Below, piece by piece: positions 1-6,398 of a DNA stretch of 64,000 nucleotides; within the stretch, counting starts at the first letter, position 1, and each line of letters begins with the position of its first letter. Position numbers and translations under genes: made by a program. The DNA is taken from contig JBKEBP010000197.1 of NCBI GenBank assembly GCA_047973235.1, forward strand, positions 1 through 64,000. Direction: 5' to 3'. The DNA is from Aequitasia sp047973235 (GTDB lineage: Bacteria; Bacillota; Clostridia; Lachnospirales; Lachnospiraceae). The notes below the pieces were generated by a model. It was not told the DNA's origin. It saw only the letters and a list, made by a program, of their open reading frames with translations, and did not search any database.

Positions 1-41
1 ATTTCGACTTTGTGTACAGGTTTCTTTTCTCTTCTTGCCAT
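1..41 (-). CDS. IS256-family (mutator-type) transposase, N-terminal 13 codons only
   Basis: The minus strand reads ATG at 41-39, giving MARREKKPVHKVE before the window edge. This closely resembles the start of IS256-family transposases (MARRK..PVHEVQM...). AGGAGG lies about 9 bases upstream of the ATG. The rest of the gene, including the DDE catalytic residues, is outside the window, so whether the element is intact is unknown. Confidence 0.7.
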   Translation of the reverse strand, partial: MARREKKPVHKVE

Positions 42-121
42 AATAATAGGCCTCCTATGATTTTATTTTATCATAGAAGACCTTATTATTCTTAATTTAC
101 AGAAATTCTTTCACAGACTCC
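1..121 (-). mobile_element. End of an IS256-family insertion sequence
   Basis: Read on the minus strand, the segment starts with a terminal-repeat-like sequence (GAGTCTGTGAAAGAATTTCT, ending near 119-121), followed by a hairpin around 43-92, a perfect AGGAGG and the first codons of a transposase. This order (short inverted repeat, brief leader, transposase start) is typical of IS256-family elements. The element continues beyond the left edge. Plus-strand sequence to the right becomes the interior of a symporter gene, so the junction lies at about 120-122. The exact tip and target duplication cannot be fixed from one end. Confidence 0.75.
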
Positions 122-572
122 TATGATAGGTGTATTCATTGATACATTTGTAGTTCTTAACTTCACAGCGTTTGTAATTATTATTACTCGTTCGTTTAAA
201 CCGGATGGCAGTATAACAGGTACGGCACTAACGCAAGCCGGATTTTCAGCAGTAATGGGTAAGTTTGGAAATATTTTTATAGCTGTTTGTATGTTCTTCT
301 TCGCATTCTCAACGATTATAGGATGGTACTATTTCGGCGAAACCAATGTAAAATATCTGTTTGGTAAAAAGGCAGTCAAAGTATATGCTATTTTAGTATG
401 TGTATGCATCATAGTAGGTTCGGCACTTAAGGTAGACTTGGTTTGGAATATGGCTGACTGTTTTAATGGGTTAATGGTTGTACCAAACTTAATAGCATTG
501 CTGGCATTAACATTTGAAGTTAAAAAGTTAAAGGATGATTATTATAATAAAAAGAATAAGTTGAAAAAATAA
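122..572 (+). pseudogene. Sodium:alanine/glycine symporter (AGCS family), C-terminal fragment cut by the IS element
   Basis: The reading frame encodes about 149 residues matching the C-terminal third of AGCS-family sodium:amino-acid symporters: the segment GVFIDTFVV with a following hydrophobic helix, then FSTIIGWYYFGETNVKYLFG, which is characteristic of these proteins, and a lysine-rich tail. The family is normally about 450-480 residues. The N-terminal two thirds are missing: just upstream the frame runs into an in-frame TAA at 93-95 inside the IS end. The first Met (123) has no ribosome binding site, so it is probably an internal residue rather than a start. I infer that insertion inactivated the gene; the other half may lie beyond the IS outside the window. 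Confidence 0.8.
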
Positions 573-609
573 CGAATATAATTCTTAAGACTAGCTTAAA
601 GTGAAAAAA

Positions 610-660
610 TTACGTCAAATATGATTGGCTTCTATAATTCTTAGGTGTATGTTACCTAAG
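610..660 (+). promoter_or_regulatory. Promoter and inverted repeat upstream of the EamA transporter
   Basis: A perfect -10 TATAAT (633-638) has a weak -35 TTACGT 17 bases upstream (610-615). Directly at the expected start site is a 7-7-7 inverted repeat, CTTAGGT...ACCTAAG (640-660), placed as a repressor operator would be. AGGAGG then precedes the ATG at 683. No regulator gene in the window is an obvious partner. Confidence 0.5.
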
Positions 661-682
661 GCTTAAACATAGGAGGCATTAT

Positions 683-1630
683 ATGCAGATACAAAAAGCT
701 AATAAAATTGGCTTTAATTGGAAAATAATATGTACGGGAATGATTTTATTACAGAGCCTATTTTATGGGCTGATGGATCCACTGGCAAAAATTGTTTATA
801 TGGAGGTACCGGTACTAAGTTTTATGATGTTAAGAAATGCAATTGCTGCATCGTTTATCTTTTTGCTATGGAGAAAGAAGATTATTAAAGAATTAAAAAA
901 TGTTTCGGTAAAACACTACATTGTACCCTGTCTATGTATGGCATGCGCATTTAATTTCTCGCACATGGCACTTGAACAAACGGCGGCTACCAATGTAGCG
1001 TTTTTACGTTCTCTTAGTACACTGATGGTACCACTAATGTTACTAATATTTTATCATAAAAGATATAGCAAAAAAACAGTTCTATTGCAGCTAATGATGT
1101 TGCTTGGATTGTACTTACTTTGTGCACATGGTGGTTTGACTGATTTTGGAAAAGGTGAGATATATGCAATTATTGCGGCACTTTTAGTTGCAGGGTCTTT
1201 GGTATTCGGAAGAGATTCATTGAAGTACATAGGTGCTGAGACCTTATCATTTGTACAATCAGCATGTGCTGTAGTTATTTGTTTTGTGTGGGGGATGGCA
1301 AATCACGACATACAGAAAACACAGTGGATGGATATTATAAATCCCACATATTTCTGGATACTTATATATGCAGCACTTATGTGTACCGTTGGTGGGTATT
1401 TATTACAAAACATTGCACTAAGGCATATATCGTGTCATAACGTGGGCGTACTGCAAGCTACATATCCTGTTATAACAGCACTTGCAGCAGCCATATTATT
1501 ACATGAGCATTTAAGCACTATGGGGCTTGTTGGCGCAGCCATTATTGTTTCGTGCGTCGTATTCGGTGGAGAAACAAAAGGCACATCAAAAGTGAAACTA
1601 AAGTTGAAGCAGGTGCAGCCCATCCAATAA
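683..1630 (+). CDS. EamA/DMT-family transporter
   Basis: A 315-residue integral membrane protein with about ten hydrophobic helices arranged as two EamA repeats (roughly residues 18-145 and 157-297), the length and layout of drug/metabolite transporters. Motifs such as FLRSLSTLMVPL near the end of the first repeat and QATYPVITALAAAILLHE in the second fit the family. Substrate cannot be predicted; the family exports metabolites, amino acids or drugs at the cytoplasmic membrane. AGGAGG lies 6 bases before the ATG. The C-terminal tail is Lys-rich. Its last 89 bases overlap the 3' end of the convergent MATE gene; both ends look natural for their families, so transcription from either side would produce antisense to the other. 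Confidence 0.9.
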   Translation: MQIQKANKIGFNWKIICTGMILLQSLFYGLMDPLAKIVYMEVPVLSFMMLRNAIAASFIFLLWRKKIIKELKNVSVKHYIVPCLCMACAFNFSHMALEQTAATNVAFLRSLSTLMVPLMLLIFYHKRYSKKTVLLQLMMLLGLYLLCAHGGLTDFGKGEIYAIIAALLVAGSLVFGRDSLKYIGAETLSFVQSACAVVICFVWGMANHDIQKTQWMDIINPTYFWILIYAALMCTVGGYLLQNIALRHISCHNVGVLQATYPVITALAAAILLHEHLSTMGLVGAAIIVSCVVFGGETKGTSKVKLKLKQVQPIQ

Positions 1631-2888
1631 GAAATAGACTCGTATTTTCTAGTCTGCTTAAGATAAATGCGACCGGAATACGTATTGCAAATGTTGTTAG
1701 TAAGCTATGCAACAGGCTAAACCAAGACTTACCCAAACTGTTGAAGTAACCATTCATACTAAATACGAAACTCACTAATATAATATCAAATATATAAGAA
1801 TGTAAGTAATTGGTAGCAATATCAATTACTTCTTTATTTTTTGTAAAAATCCCGGTTAGAATAGGACCATTGATCTGACATAAAGTAAATAATATCAGAG
1901 AGGGAACAAGTGACATCAAAATACCACACCACATGCTTTGGTGTGTACGCTTATATTCTCCGGCACCTAAGTTTTGTGAAGATGCCGTTCCAACAGCTGT
2001 GGCAAAGGATGTTGCAGGGACAAAGAGAAAAACAATTAGTTTTTCAACAACTCCAACAGCTGCAGAGGCGATGAGACCCATTTGATTAATTATAGCAGTC
2101 ACAAATAGGAATGATATTCCTACCATAACATTTTGAATAGCCACAGGTGCGCCTACCTTAATTATATGTTTTAATTGAAATGTATCAATTCTAATATCAC
2201 TCTTGCTGAACTTACAGCCAAGCCCATTTATTTTTAGAAAAACTATCGCAAATACAAAGCTGCCGGCTTGGGCAACGGTTGTAGCGATAGCTGCACCTAA
2301 GGCTCCAAGACCGATATATCTTACCAGAACAATGTCGAGTACAATGTTAATAATACAAGCAACGGAAACGAATATGAAAGGCTTCTTCGAGTCACCAAGT
2401 CCTGTCATGATAGCCGTTATGACATTATAGCCTACTATAAAAGGGATTCCGAGCGCACAAATAAAAAGATATTCATTAGCCCTGCTAACAGCTTCGGCAG
2501 GAGTCTGCATGATATCTACAAGTAGCCATCTTAGCGTGATGTATAGGGTCATTATTAATATAGCAATACTGCTAAACATAATTATAGAATTCCCAATTAT
2601 CTTGGATAAACTTTTACTATCTCGTGCACCAAAAGCTAAACCGATACGTATAGTTATGCCGGTTGCAAATCCGATAATTAATTGTGTTATTACTGACATC
2701 AGTTGGCTGCCTATGGTAACAGCAGATACATCTGCTGTAGCTGCATAATGACCTACAACAAATAAATCGACAGCGCCATATAGATTTTGCAGGAGCACAC
2801 CGAGCAGATATGGTCCGACGAAAATCAGCATAGATTTCGGAATGCTCCCGGTTGTGAAATCGAGTTGTTTTTTATTAGTATTGTTCAT
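1542..2888 (-). CDS. MATE-family multidrug/sodium antiporter
   Basis: A 448-residue protein with 12 predicted membrane helices. The two MatE halves are recognisable: residues about 18-178 with the N-terminal GSIPKSMLIFVGPYLLG and DLFVVGHY, and about 240-400 with GAPVAIQNVMVGISFL. MATE proteins expel cationic drugs and other toxic compounds in exchange for Na+ or H+. A longer frame reaches 2921, but I chose ATG 2888 because GGAGG (2895-2899) lies 6 bases upstream and conserved similarity starts there. A leader ORF ends two bases before this ATG, across an intrinsic terminator, so expression is probably controlled by attenuation and translational coupling. The 3' end overlaps the convergent EamA gene by 89 bases. 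Confidence 0.93.
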   Translation of the reverse strand: MNNTNKKQLDFTTGSIPKSMLIFVGPYLLGVLLQNLYGAVDLFVVGHYAATADVSAVTIGSQLMSVITQLIIGFATGITIRIGLAFGARDSKSLSKIIGNSIIMFSSIAILIMTLYITLRWLLVDIMQTPAEAVSRANEYLFICALGIPFIVGYNVITAIMTGLGDSKKPFIFVSVACIINIVLDIVLVRYIGLGALGAAIATTVAQAGSFVFAIVFLKINGLGCKFSKSDIRIDTFQLKHIIKVGAPVAIQNVMVGISFLFVTAIINQMGLIASAAVGVVEKLIVFLFVPATSFATAVGTASSQNLGAGEYKRTHQSMWCGILMSLVPSLILFTLCQINGPILTGIFTKNKEVIDIATNYLHSYIFDIILVSFVFSMNGYFNSLGKSWFSLLHSLLTTFAIRIPVAFILSRLENTSLFLIGWAAPASTLVSLLMCLLFLHRIRRTKQ

Positions 2889-2889
2889 G

Positions 2890-2964
2890 TTAAATCCTCC
2901 ACAAGTTAGAGTTAATTGCAAAAAAAAAGATAAGAAATAGGCAAAGCCTAATCTTATCCGGCAC
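2890..2964 (-). CDS. 24-residue leader peptide of the MATE gene
   Basis: On the minus strand a GTG at 2964 opens a 24-codon frame beginning MPDKIRLCLYFLSFFF and ending with TAA two bases before the MATE ATG. GGAGGG (2980-2975) lies 10 bases upstream of the GTG. The frame runs straight through both arms of an intrinsic terminator (2958-2929) and its T-tract (three TTT codons), and a small hairpin GGCAC...GTGCC (2976-2960) includes the start codon. This geometry is that of ribosome-mediated attenuators of antibiotic-resistance genes, where a stalled ribosome on the leader prevents terminator formation. The function is inferred; the frame, ribosome site and terminator are directly visible. Confidence 0.6.
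   Translation of the reverse strand: MPDKIRLCLFLIFFFAINSNLWRI
2920..2958 (-). terminator. Intrinsic terminator/attenuator in the MATE leader
   Basis: On the minus strand GATAAGATTAGGC pairs with GCCTATTTCTTATC around a TTT loop, followed at once by nine T. It sits between the promoter and the MATE start, so it would stop most transcripts before the pump gene unless folding is altered. Confidence 0.8.
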
Positions 2965-2991
2965 TTAATTAGTGCCCTCCGACTAAAAACG

Positions 2992-3020
2992 AGTATATCA
3001 CAATAAATGGTAAAAGTGAA
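2992..3020 (-). promoter_or_regulatory. Probable promoter of the MATE leader
   Basis: On the minus strand TTCACT (3020-3015) and TATACT (2997-2992) are separated by 17 bases. Transcription would start near 2985, giving a roughly 100-base leader with the start-codon hairpin, leader peptide and terminator. Confidence 0.5.
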
Positions 3021-3068
3021 GCTTAAGTTTCATACTGATATAAGAGGAATAGGTGGTTGTAGAATCAC

Positions 3069-3617
3069 CTATCCCTTGTCATCAGTAGCTTCTTTAGTAC
3101 GTTCTTGATATTTGGAAACACAATTAAGCGCAAAAACCTTCGCATGTTCAATATCTAAAGCATCAGGATGTGTAAGCGCAGAATCAAAAGAGTTTAAAAG
3201 GGAACGAATAAGAACATTGTCCTTATTGCACTTCGCATTTTCGTACTTATTTCTAAAAGCTTGTGGTAACTTGCCTTGACATATGAAGCCGCCGAGATAG
3301 TCATTATCATCTTCGATCCAAGCACTTACCGTCTGTTTAATTATATTACCATAATCTTCGGAATCACCCATTGCACAAGTAGCAAAAATAGCGACACCTT
3401 TTCCACTTAAGCCACTGAGAAAATCACTTATGTTTAAATGACATGTTCCCTGATAAACGCCAAATCCAACTATATAAAGTGCAGCATTCGGTATTACGGA
3501 TGCTGTATCAATGTTAATTAAATCCTTTGATTTACCGGGAAGTGCTGAGAAGATTTCGGCAGCAACTCGCTCAGTATTCCCACTAAGACTATGATAGAGT
3601 ACTAAATAATCCAGCAT
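3069..3617 (-). CDS. Flavodoxin-family protein
   Basis: A 182-residue cytoplasmic protein. It starts with a beta strand followed by YHSLSGNTERVA, the FMN phosphate-binding loop of flavodoxins (S/T-x-S/T-G-N-T). YIVGFGVYQGTCH at about residues 48-60 and IFATCAMGDS at about 78-87 fit the two further FMN-contacting loops. Flavodoxins carry electrons through FMN for reductases or radical enzymes. The partner is not evident: the next gene downstream on the same strand is the MATE pump with its own promoter. ATG 3617 has AGGAAG about 9 bases upstream. A 7-base stem (3049-3072) overlaps the stop codon but lacks a T-run. Confidence 0.8.
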   Translation of the reverse strand: MLDYLVLYHSLSGNTERVAAEIFSALPGKSKDLINIDTASVIPNAALYIVGFGVYQGTCHLNISDFLSGLSGKGVAIFATCAMGDSEDYGNIIKQTVSAWIEDDNDYLGGFICQGKLPQAFRNKYENAKCNKDNVLIRSLLNSFDSALTHPDALDIEHAKVFALNCVSKYQERTKEATDDKG

Positions 3618-3742
3618 ATTATATACTTCCTTTTTAGAGACCCCACCTATGTTCCATTAATAATAGGATAACACGGTGAAAGGAAAGTTCAATTAACTAA
3701 TCATTAAGCTATATTAAAAATTGCTAAACTATACAGTGTTCT

Positions 3743-3770
3743 TTGCAGCCCGGCATTTATATGTTATAAT
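3743..3770 (+). promoter_or_regulatory. Promoter of the class B sortase gene
   Basis: TTGCAG (3743-3748), 16 bases, then an extended -10 TGTTATAAT (TATAAT 3765-3770). It lies about 40 bases upstream of the sortase start. Confidence 0.65.
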
Positions 3771-3810
3771 TAGCTGGTGTAACAAGAAGTTTTTATGATT
3801 GGGGAGAGAC

Positions 3811-4620
3811 ATGACAAGGAAAGAACAAAGAAGAAAAAGGAAAGAAGGCAAGTCCACCGGGGGAAGAGGTATAGTATCAACTATAATATTAATTATTGCA
3901 ATTATTGTATTCTGTTTTGCAGGATATAAATTGTATGGAATCATAACGGGATACTTAGAAGGAAGAAGTGAATACAAAGAGTTACAGGATCTGGCAATTA
4001 CTAATGACGGAGAAGACGATGAGCAGTTTAGGGTAGACTTTGATGCTCTTATGGAACTTAATCCGGATACAATTGGTTGGATAAGATTTTATCCTGAGCC
4101 GTCAAGTATTAATTATCCAATAGTTCAGACTGATAATAATAGTACGTACTTGAGCAAGACATTTTCAAGCAATGATAATTCGGTAGGGGCTATTTTCCTA
4201 AACACATATAATGATGCGAATTTCGGAGACAGAAATTCTATTATATACGGTCATTATATGAATGATGGAACAATGTTCCATAAGCTATGGGATTATCAAG
4301 ATGAATCATTTTATAAAGACAATCCGTACTTTTACATTTATACACCGGATAATCGGGAGCTGACTTATCATATATTCTCTGTAGCCAGACTTCAGGAAGA
4401 TGATGAAGCATATAGCACAGATTTCCCGGATGATGCGGCTTTTCAATCGTTTATTGATCGCAATATAGCACTTTCAGATTATAATACAGGAGTGGTTCCG
4501 ACGATAGACGATAAAATAGTTTCATTATCTACATGTACAAGTTTAAATACCAGCTCTGACAGATGGAAGGTGACGGGTGTTCTAATAGAAACAAAAGACT
4601 TAAGCACAGAGTCTGAGTAA
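3811..4620 (+). CDS. srtB: Class B sortase
   Basis: A 269-residue membrane-anchored transpeptidase. After a Lys/Arg-rich cytoplasmic start (RKEQRRKRKEG) comes one membrane segment at about residues 20-45, then the sortase beta-barrel. Catalytic residues are visible: His in IIYGHYMNDG, Cys in SLSTCTS, and Arg in the downstream SSDRWKV. The spacing and the longer His-Cys insertion are those of class B enzymes, which attach proteins with NPQTN-like signals or act as housekeeping enzymes in clostridia. The frame is open from a TTG at 3799, but ATG 3811 is preferred because GGGGAG lies just upstream. The DUF951 gene follows 12 bases after the stop. No dedicated substrate gene is adjacent. Confidence 0.9.
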   Translation: MTRKEQRRKRKEGKSTGGRGIVSTIILIIAIIVFCFAGYKLYGIITGYLEGRSEYKELQDLAITNDGEDDEQFRVDFDALMELNPDTIGWIRFYPEPSSINYPIVQTDNNSTYLSKTFSSNDNSVGAIFLNTYNDANFGDRNSIIYGHYMNDGTMFHKLWDYQDESFYKDNPYFYIYTPDNRELTYHIFSVARLQEDDEAYSTDFPDDAAFQSFIDRNIALSDYNTGVVPTIDDKIVSLSTCTSLNTSSDRWKVTGVLIETKDLSTESE

Positions 4621-4632
4621 GTGGAGGTTCGT

Positions 4633-4821
4633 GTGAAGTATAATTATGAAGTGGGTGGAATAGTCACTCTTAAGAAACCGCATCCATGTGGAAGTAAGGA
4701 ATGGGAAATACTTAGAGTAGGGGCTGATTTTAGACTTAAGTGTATGGGGTGCGGGCATCAAGTAATGGTTGCAAGGACACTAGTTGAAAAAAACGCAAGA
4801 GGATATCGAGAAAATGCTTGA
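4633..4821 (+). CDS. DUF951 family protein
   Basis: A 62-residue protein with the family's signature: VTLKKPHPCGSKEWEILRVG followed by DFRLKCMGCGHQVM. The single Cys after KPHP and the later CMGC pair suggest a small metal-binding or OB-like fold; the function is unknown. DUF951 genes usually sit directly before rpsF in Bacillota, as here. I chose GTG 4633 because GGAGG (4623-4627) lies 5 bases upstream; the earlier in-frame GTG at 4621 overlaps that ribosome site. The gene is probably co-transcribed with srtB, and its last codons overlap the -35 of the rpsF promoter. Confidence 0.85.
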   Translation: MKYNYEVGGIVTLKKPHPCGSKEWEILRVGADFRLKCMGCGHQVMVARTLVEKNARGYRENA

Positions 4822-4846
4822 AAATGCTTATAAAATGTGTTATTAT
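4818..4846 (+). promoter_or_regulatory. Promoter of the rpsF-ssb-rpsR operon
   Basis: TTGAAA (4818-4823), 17 bases, then an extended -10 TGTTATTAT (TATTAT 4841-4846). The -35 lies within the end of the DUF951 gene. It starts a leader of about 100 bases. Confidence 0.7.
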
Positions 4847-4849
4847 GAC

Positions 4850-4935
4850 TATCTGTGACACAATGATTATTCGCAAGGGAACGCTCTTGCGAAATATCCT
4901 TGCTCTTTATTATAAAGGGCCACAAGACCAGAAGG
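4850..4935 (+). ncRNA. Structured rpsF leader, candidate S6:S18 autoregulatory RNA
   Basis: The leader has a clear hairpin TTCGCAAG...CTTGCGAA (about 4869-4892) and a second possible stem with CCTTGCTCTTT...AAAGGGCC (about 4897-4921), between the promoter and the rpsF ribosome site. Leaders of rpsF operons in many bacteria bind the S6:S18 dimer for feedback. I see structure in the right place, but have not verified the conserved CCG bulge, so the class is inferred. Confidence 0.4.
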
Positions 4936-4948
4936 AGGTAGCGATAAC

Positions 4949-5236
4949 ATGAATAAGTATGAATTAACTGTTGTTGTCAACGCTAAAATCGAAGAAGAAG
5001 AGAGAGTGAAAGTTATCGATAAAGTAAAAGCTTTAATCGAACGCTTTGACGGTACAATCTCTGATGTTGATGAATGGGGCAAGAAAAGACTTGCTTATGA
5101 AATCCAGAAAATGAACGAAGGATTTTATTATTTCATCCACTTTGAATCTGAAGCGACAACACCTCATGAAGTGGAACAAAGAATCCGCATCATGGATAAT
5201 GTACTCAGATATTTATGCGTTAGACAAGAAGCATAA
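4949..5236 (+). CDS. rpsF: 30S ribosomal protein S6
   Basis: A 95-residue protein with the whole S6 fold: N-terminal KYELTVVVNAKIEEEE, central DEWGKKRLAYEIQKMNEGFYYFI, and the C-terminal IMDNVLRYLCVR. It binds 16S rRNA in the platform of the small subunit together with S18, encoded two genes downstream. AGGAGG lies 10 bases before the ATG. It is the first gene of the conserved rpsF-ssb-rpsR operon, behind its own promoter and a structured leader. Confidence 0.98.
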   Translation: MNKYELTVVVNAKIEEEERVKVIDKVKALIERFDGTISDVDEWGKKRLAYEIQKMNEGFYYFIHFESEATTPHEVEQRIRIMDNVLRYLCVRQEA

Positions 5237-5256
5237 TAAAAACGAGGTAAAATTTT

Positions 5257-5700
5257 ATGAATAAAGTAATTTTGATGGGAAGACTTACAAGAGATCCGGA
5301 AGTTAGATATTCACAAGGAGAAAATCCTACAGCAGTAGCTAGATTTTCTTTAGCGGTAGATCGTAGATTTAAAAGAGATAATAGTGAGCAGACGGCAGAT
5401 TTTATTAACTGTGTAGCATTTGGAAGACAAGGTGAATTTATGGAGAAATACTTCCGTAAAGGCATGAGAGCAGTTGTATGCGGAAGAATCCAAACAGGAA
5501 GCTATACTAATAAAGATGGTGTAAAGGTTTACACGACAGATGTAGTGGCAGAAGAGATTGAGTTTGCTGAAAGCAAAGCAAATAGTGAAGCTCATTCTGG
5601 TGAATCTTTTGGTTCGCAATCTCCTGAACCTAAAGCAGATGCAGGTGATGGATTTATGAATATTCCGGACGGAATTGATGAGGAACTACCTTTCAACTAA
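5257..5700 (+). CDS. ssb: Single-stranded DNA-binding protein
   Basis: A 147-residue protein. The OB fold covers residues 1-105 with the hallmark start MNKVILMGRLTRDPEVRY and the middle DFINCVAFGRQGEFMEKYF, GRIQTGSYTNKDG. A flexible acidic, Gly/Pro-rich region follows and the protein ends in the acidic tip DEELPFN, which recruits replication and repair proteins. It coats single-stranded DNA as a tetramer. It lies between rpsF and rpsR with 20-24 base gaps, so it is co-transcribed with them. Confidence 0.98.
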   Translation: MNKVILMGRLTRDPEVRYSQGENPTAVARFSLAVDRRFKRDNSEQTADFINCVAFGRQGEFMEKYFRKGMRAVVCGRIQTGSYTNKDGVKVYTTDVVAEEIEFAESKANSEAHSGESFGSQSPEPKADAGDGFMNIPDGIDEELPFN

Positions 5701-5724
5701 TACGTAATTAGGAGGAAACGTACG

Positions 5725-5991
5725 ATGGCTTATGATAGAGGAAGCAGACCGGATGGCGGCTTTAAAAGAAGAGGCGGTCCACGCAGAAGAAAGAAAGTAT
5801 GCGTATTCTGTGGTAAAGAAAACAACGAAATAGATTATAAAGATGTAGCAAAACTAAGAAAGTATATCTCTGAGAGGGGTAAAATTCTTCCTAGAAGAAT
5901 TACAGGAAACTGTGCAAAACACCAGAGAGCTTTAACAGTTGCTATAAAGAGAGCAAGACATGTTGCATTGATGCCATATGTTCTTGACTAA
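5725..5991 (+). CDS. rpsR: 30S ribosomal protein S18
   Basis: An 88-residue basic protein with a Gly/Arg-rich N-terminal tail (residues 1-25), then KVCVFCGKENNEIDYKDV, LRKYISERGKILPRRITG and CAKHQRALTVAIKRARH, all typical of S18. The Cys pair in CVFC and a later Cys suggest the zinc-binding version. It pairs with S6 in the platform of the 30S subunit. AGGAGG lies 9 bases before the ATG. A strong terminator follows. Confidence 0.98.
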   Translation: MAYDRGSRPDGGFKRRGGPRRRKKVCVFCGKENNEIDYKDVAKLRKYISERGKILPRRITGNCAKHQRALTVAIKRARHVALMPYVLD

Positions 5992-6007
5992 TAGGTAAAT
6001 AGTTTGG

Positions 6008-6038
6008 CGCCACTTCCATTGGAAGTGGCGTTTTTTTT
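6008..6038 (+). terminator. Terminator of the rpsF operon
   Basis: A perfect 10-base stem CGCCACTTCC/GGAAGTGGCG with an ATT loop, followed by eight T. Confidence 0.95.
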
Positions 6039-6398
6039 GTATATAAAATTAATTAAGTCAATTAAGTCAAAACGCGACAAATTAAACAATAAAAACCGTA
6101 TATTTTGGTTTAAAATCATAATATTTATGTTAACATGAAGCATATCAAAAAAATAAAGTGCCGGACAAAAACTGTTTAGGTTTGAAGCTGTGGGAGCTTT
6201 GTATAGAGAGATATGGGTACATGGGGGAACGCATACTTTCAGTCTTGACATCATTAGAGTTATCTCGCTATTCACGAAAAATTCCAAATGATTATAATAA
6301 GTTATTTACATTTATCGATATTCACAGAAGGGATATGGCTAAAAGCCTTTCTGTTTATATATATTATTTACCATGAAAAAAAGAAAAGGAGATGAGTT
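6039..6398 (+). other. Intergenic region before the FnIII gene: direct repeats, possible promoters and a hairpin
   Basis: No supported gene. It holds a tandem 9-base repeat AATTAAGTC (6051-6059 and 6060-6068), then ACGCGACAAAT...CCGTAT (6072-6101), which closely resembles a motif before the response regulator at 9272-9298. A second possible promoter is TTGACA (6245-6250) with a poor -10 at about 6268. A hairpin ACAGAAGG...CCTTTCTGT (about 6323-6353) lies before the ribosome site AAAGGAG. A 72-codon GTG frame at 6158-6376 has no ribosome binding site and is not called. Confidence 0.5.

Noticed and set aside
1552..2748. Plus-strand open frames opposite the MATE gene
   Set aside because: Antisense to a clear MATE protein; no ribosome sites or recognisable products.
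6158..6376. 72-codon GTG frame before the FnIII gene
   Set aside because: No ribosome binding site, unlikely composition for a gene, and overlaps promoter-like and hairpin elements. Also, I could not match this stretch to a c-di-GMP or other riboswitch core.
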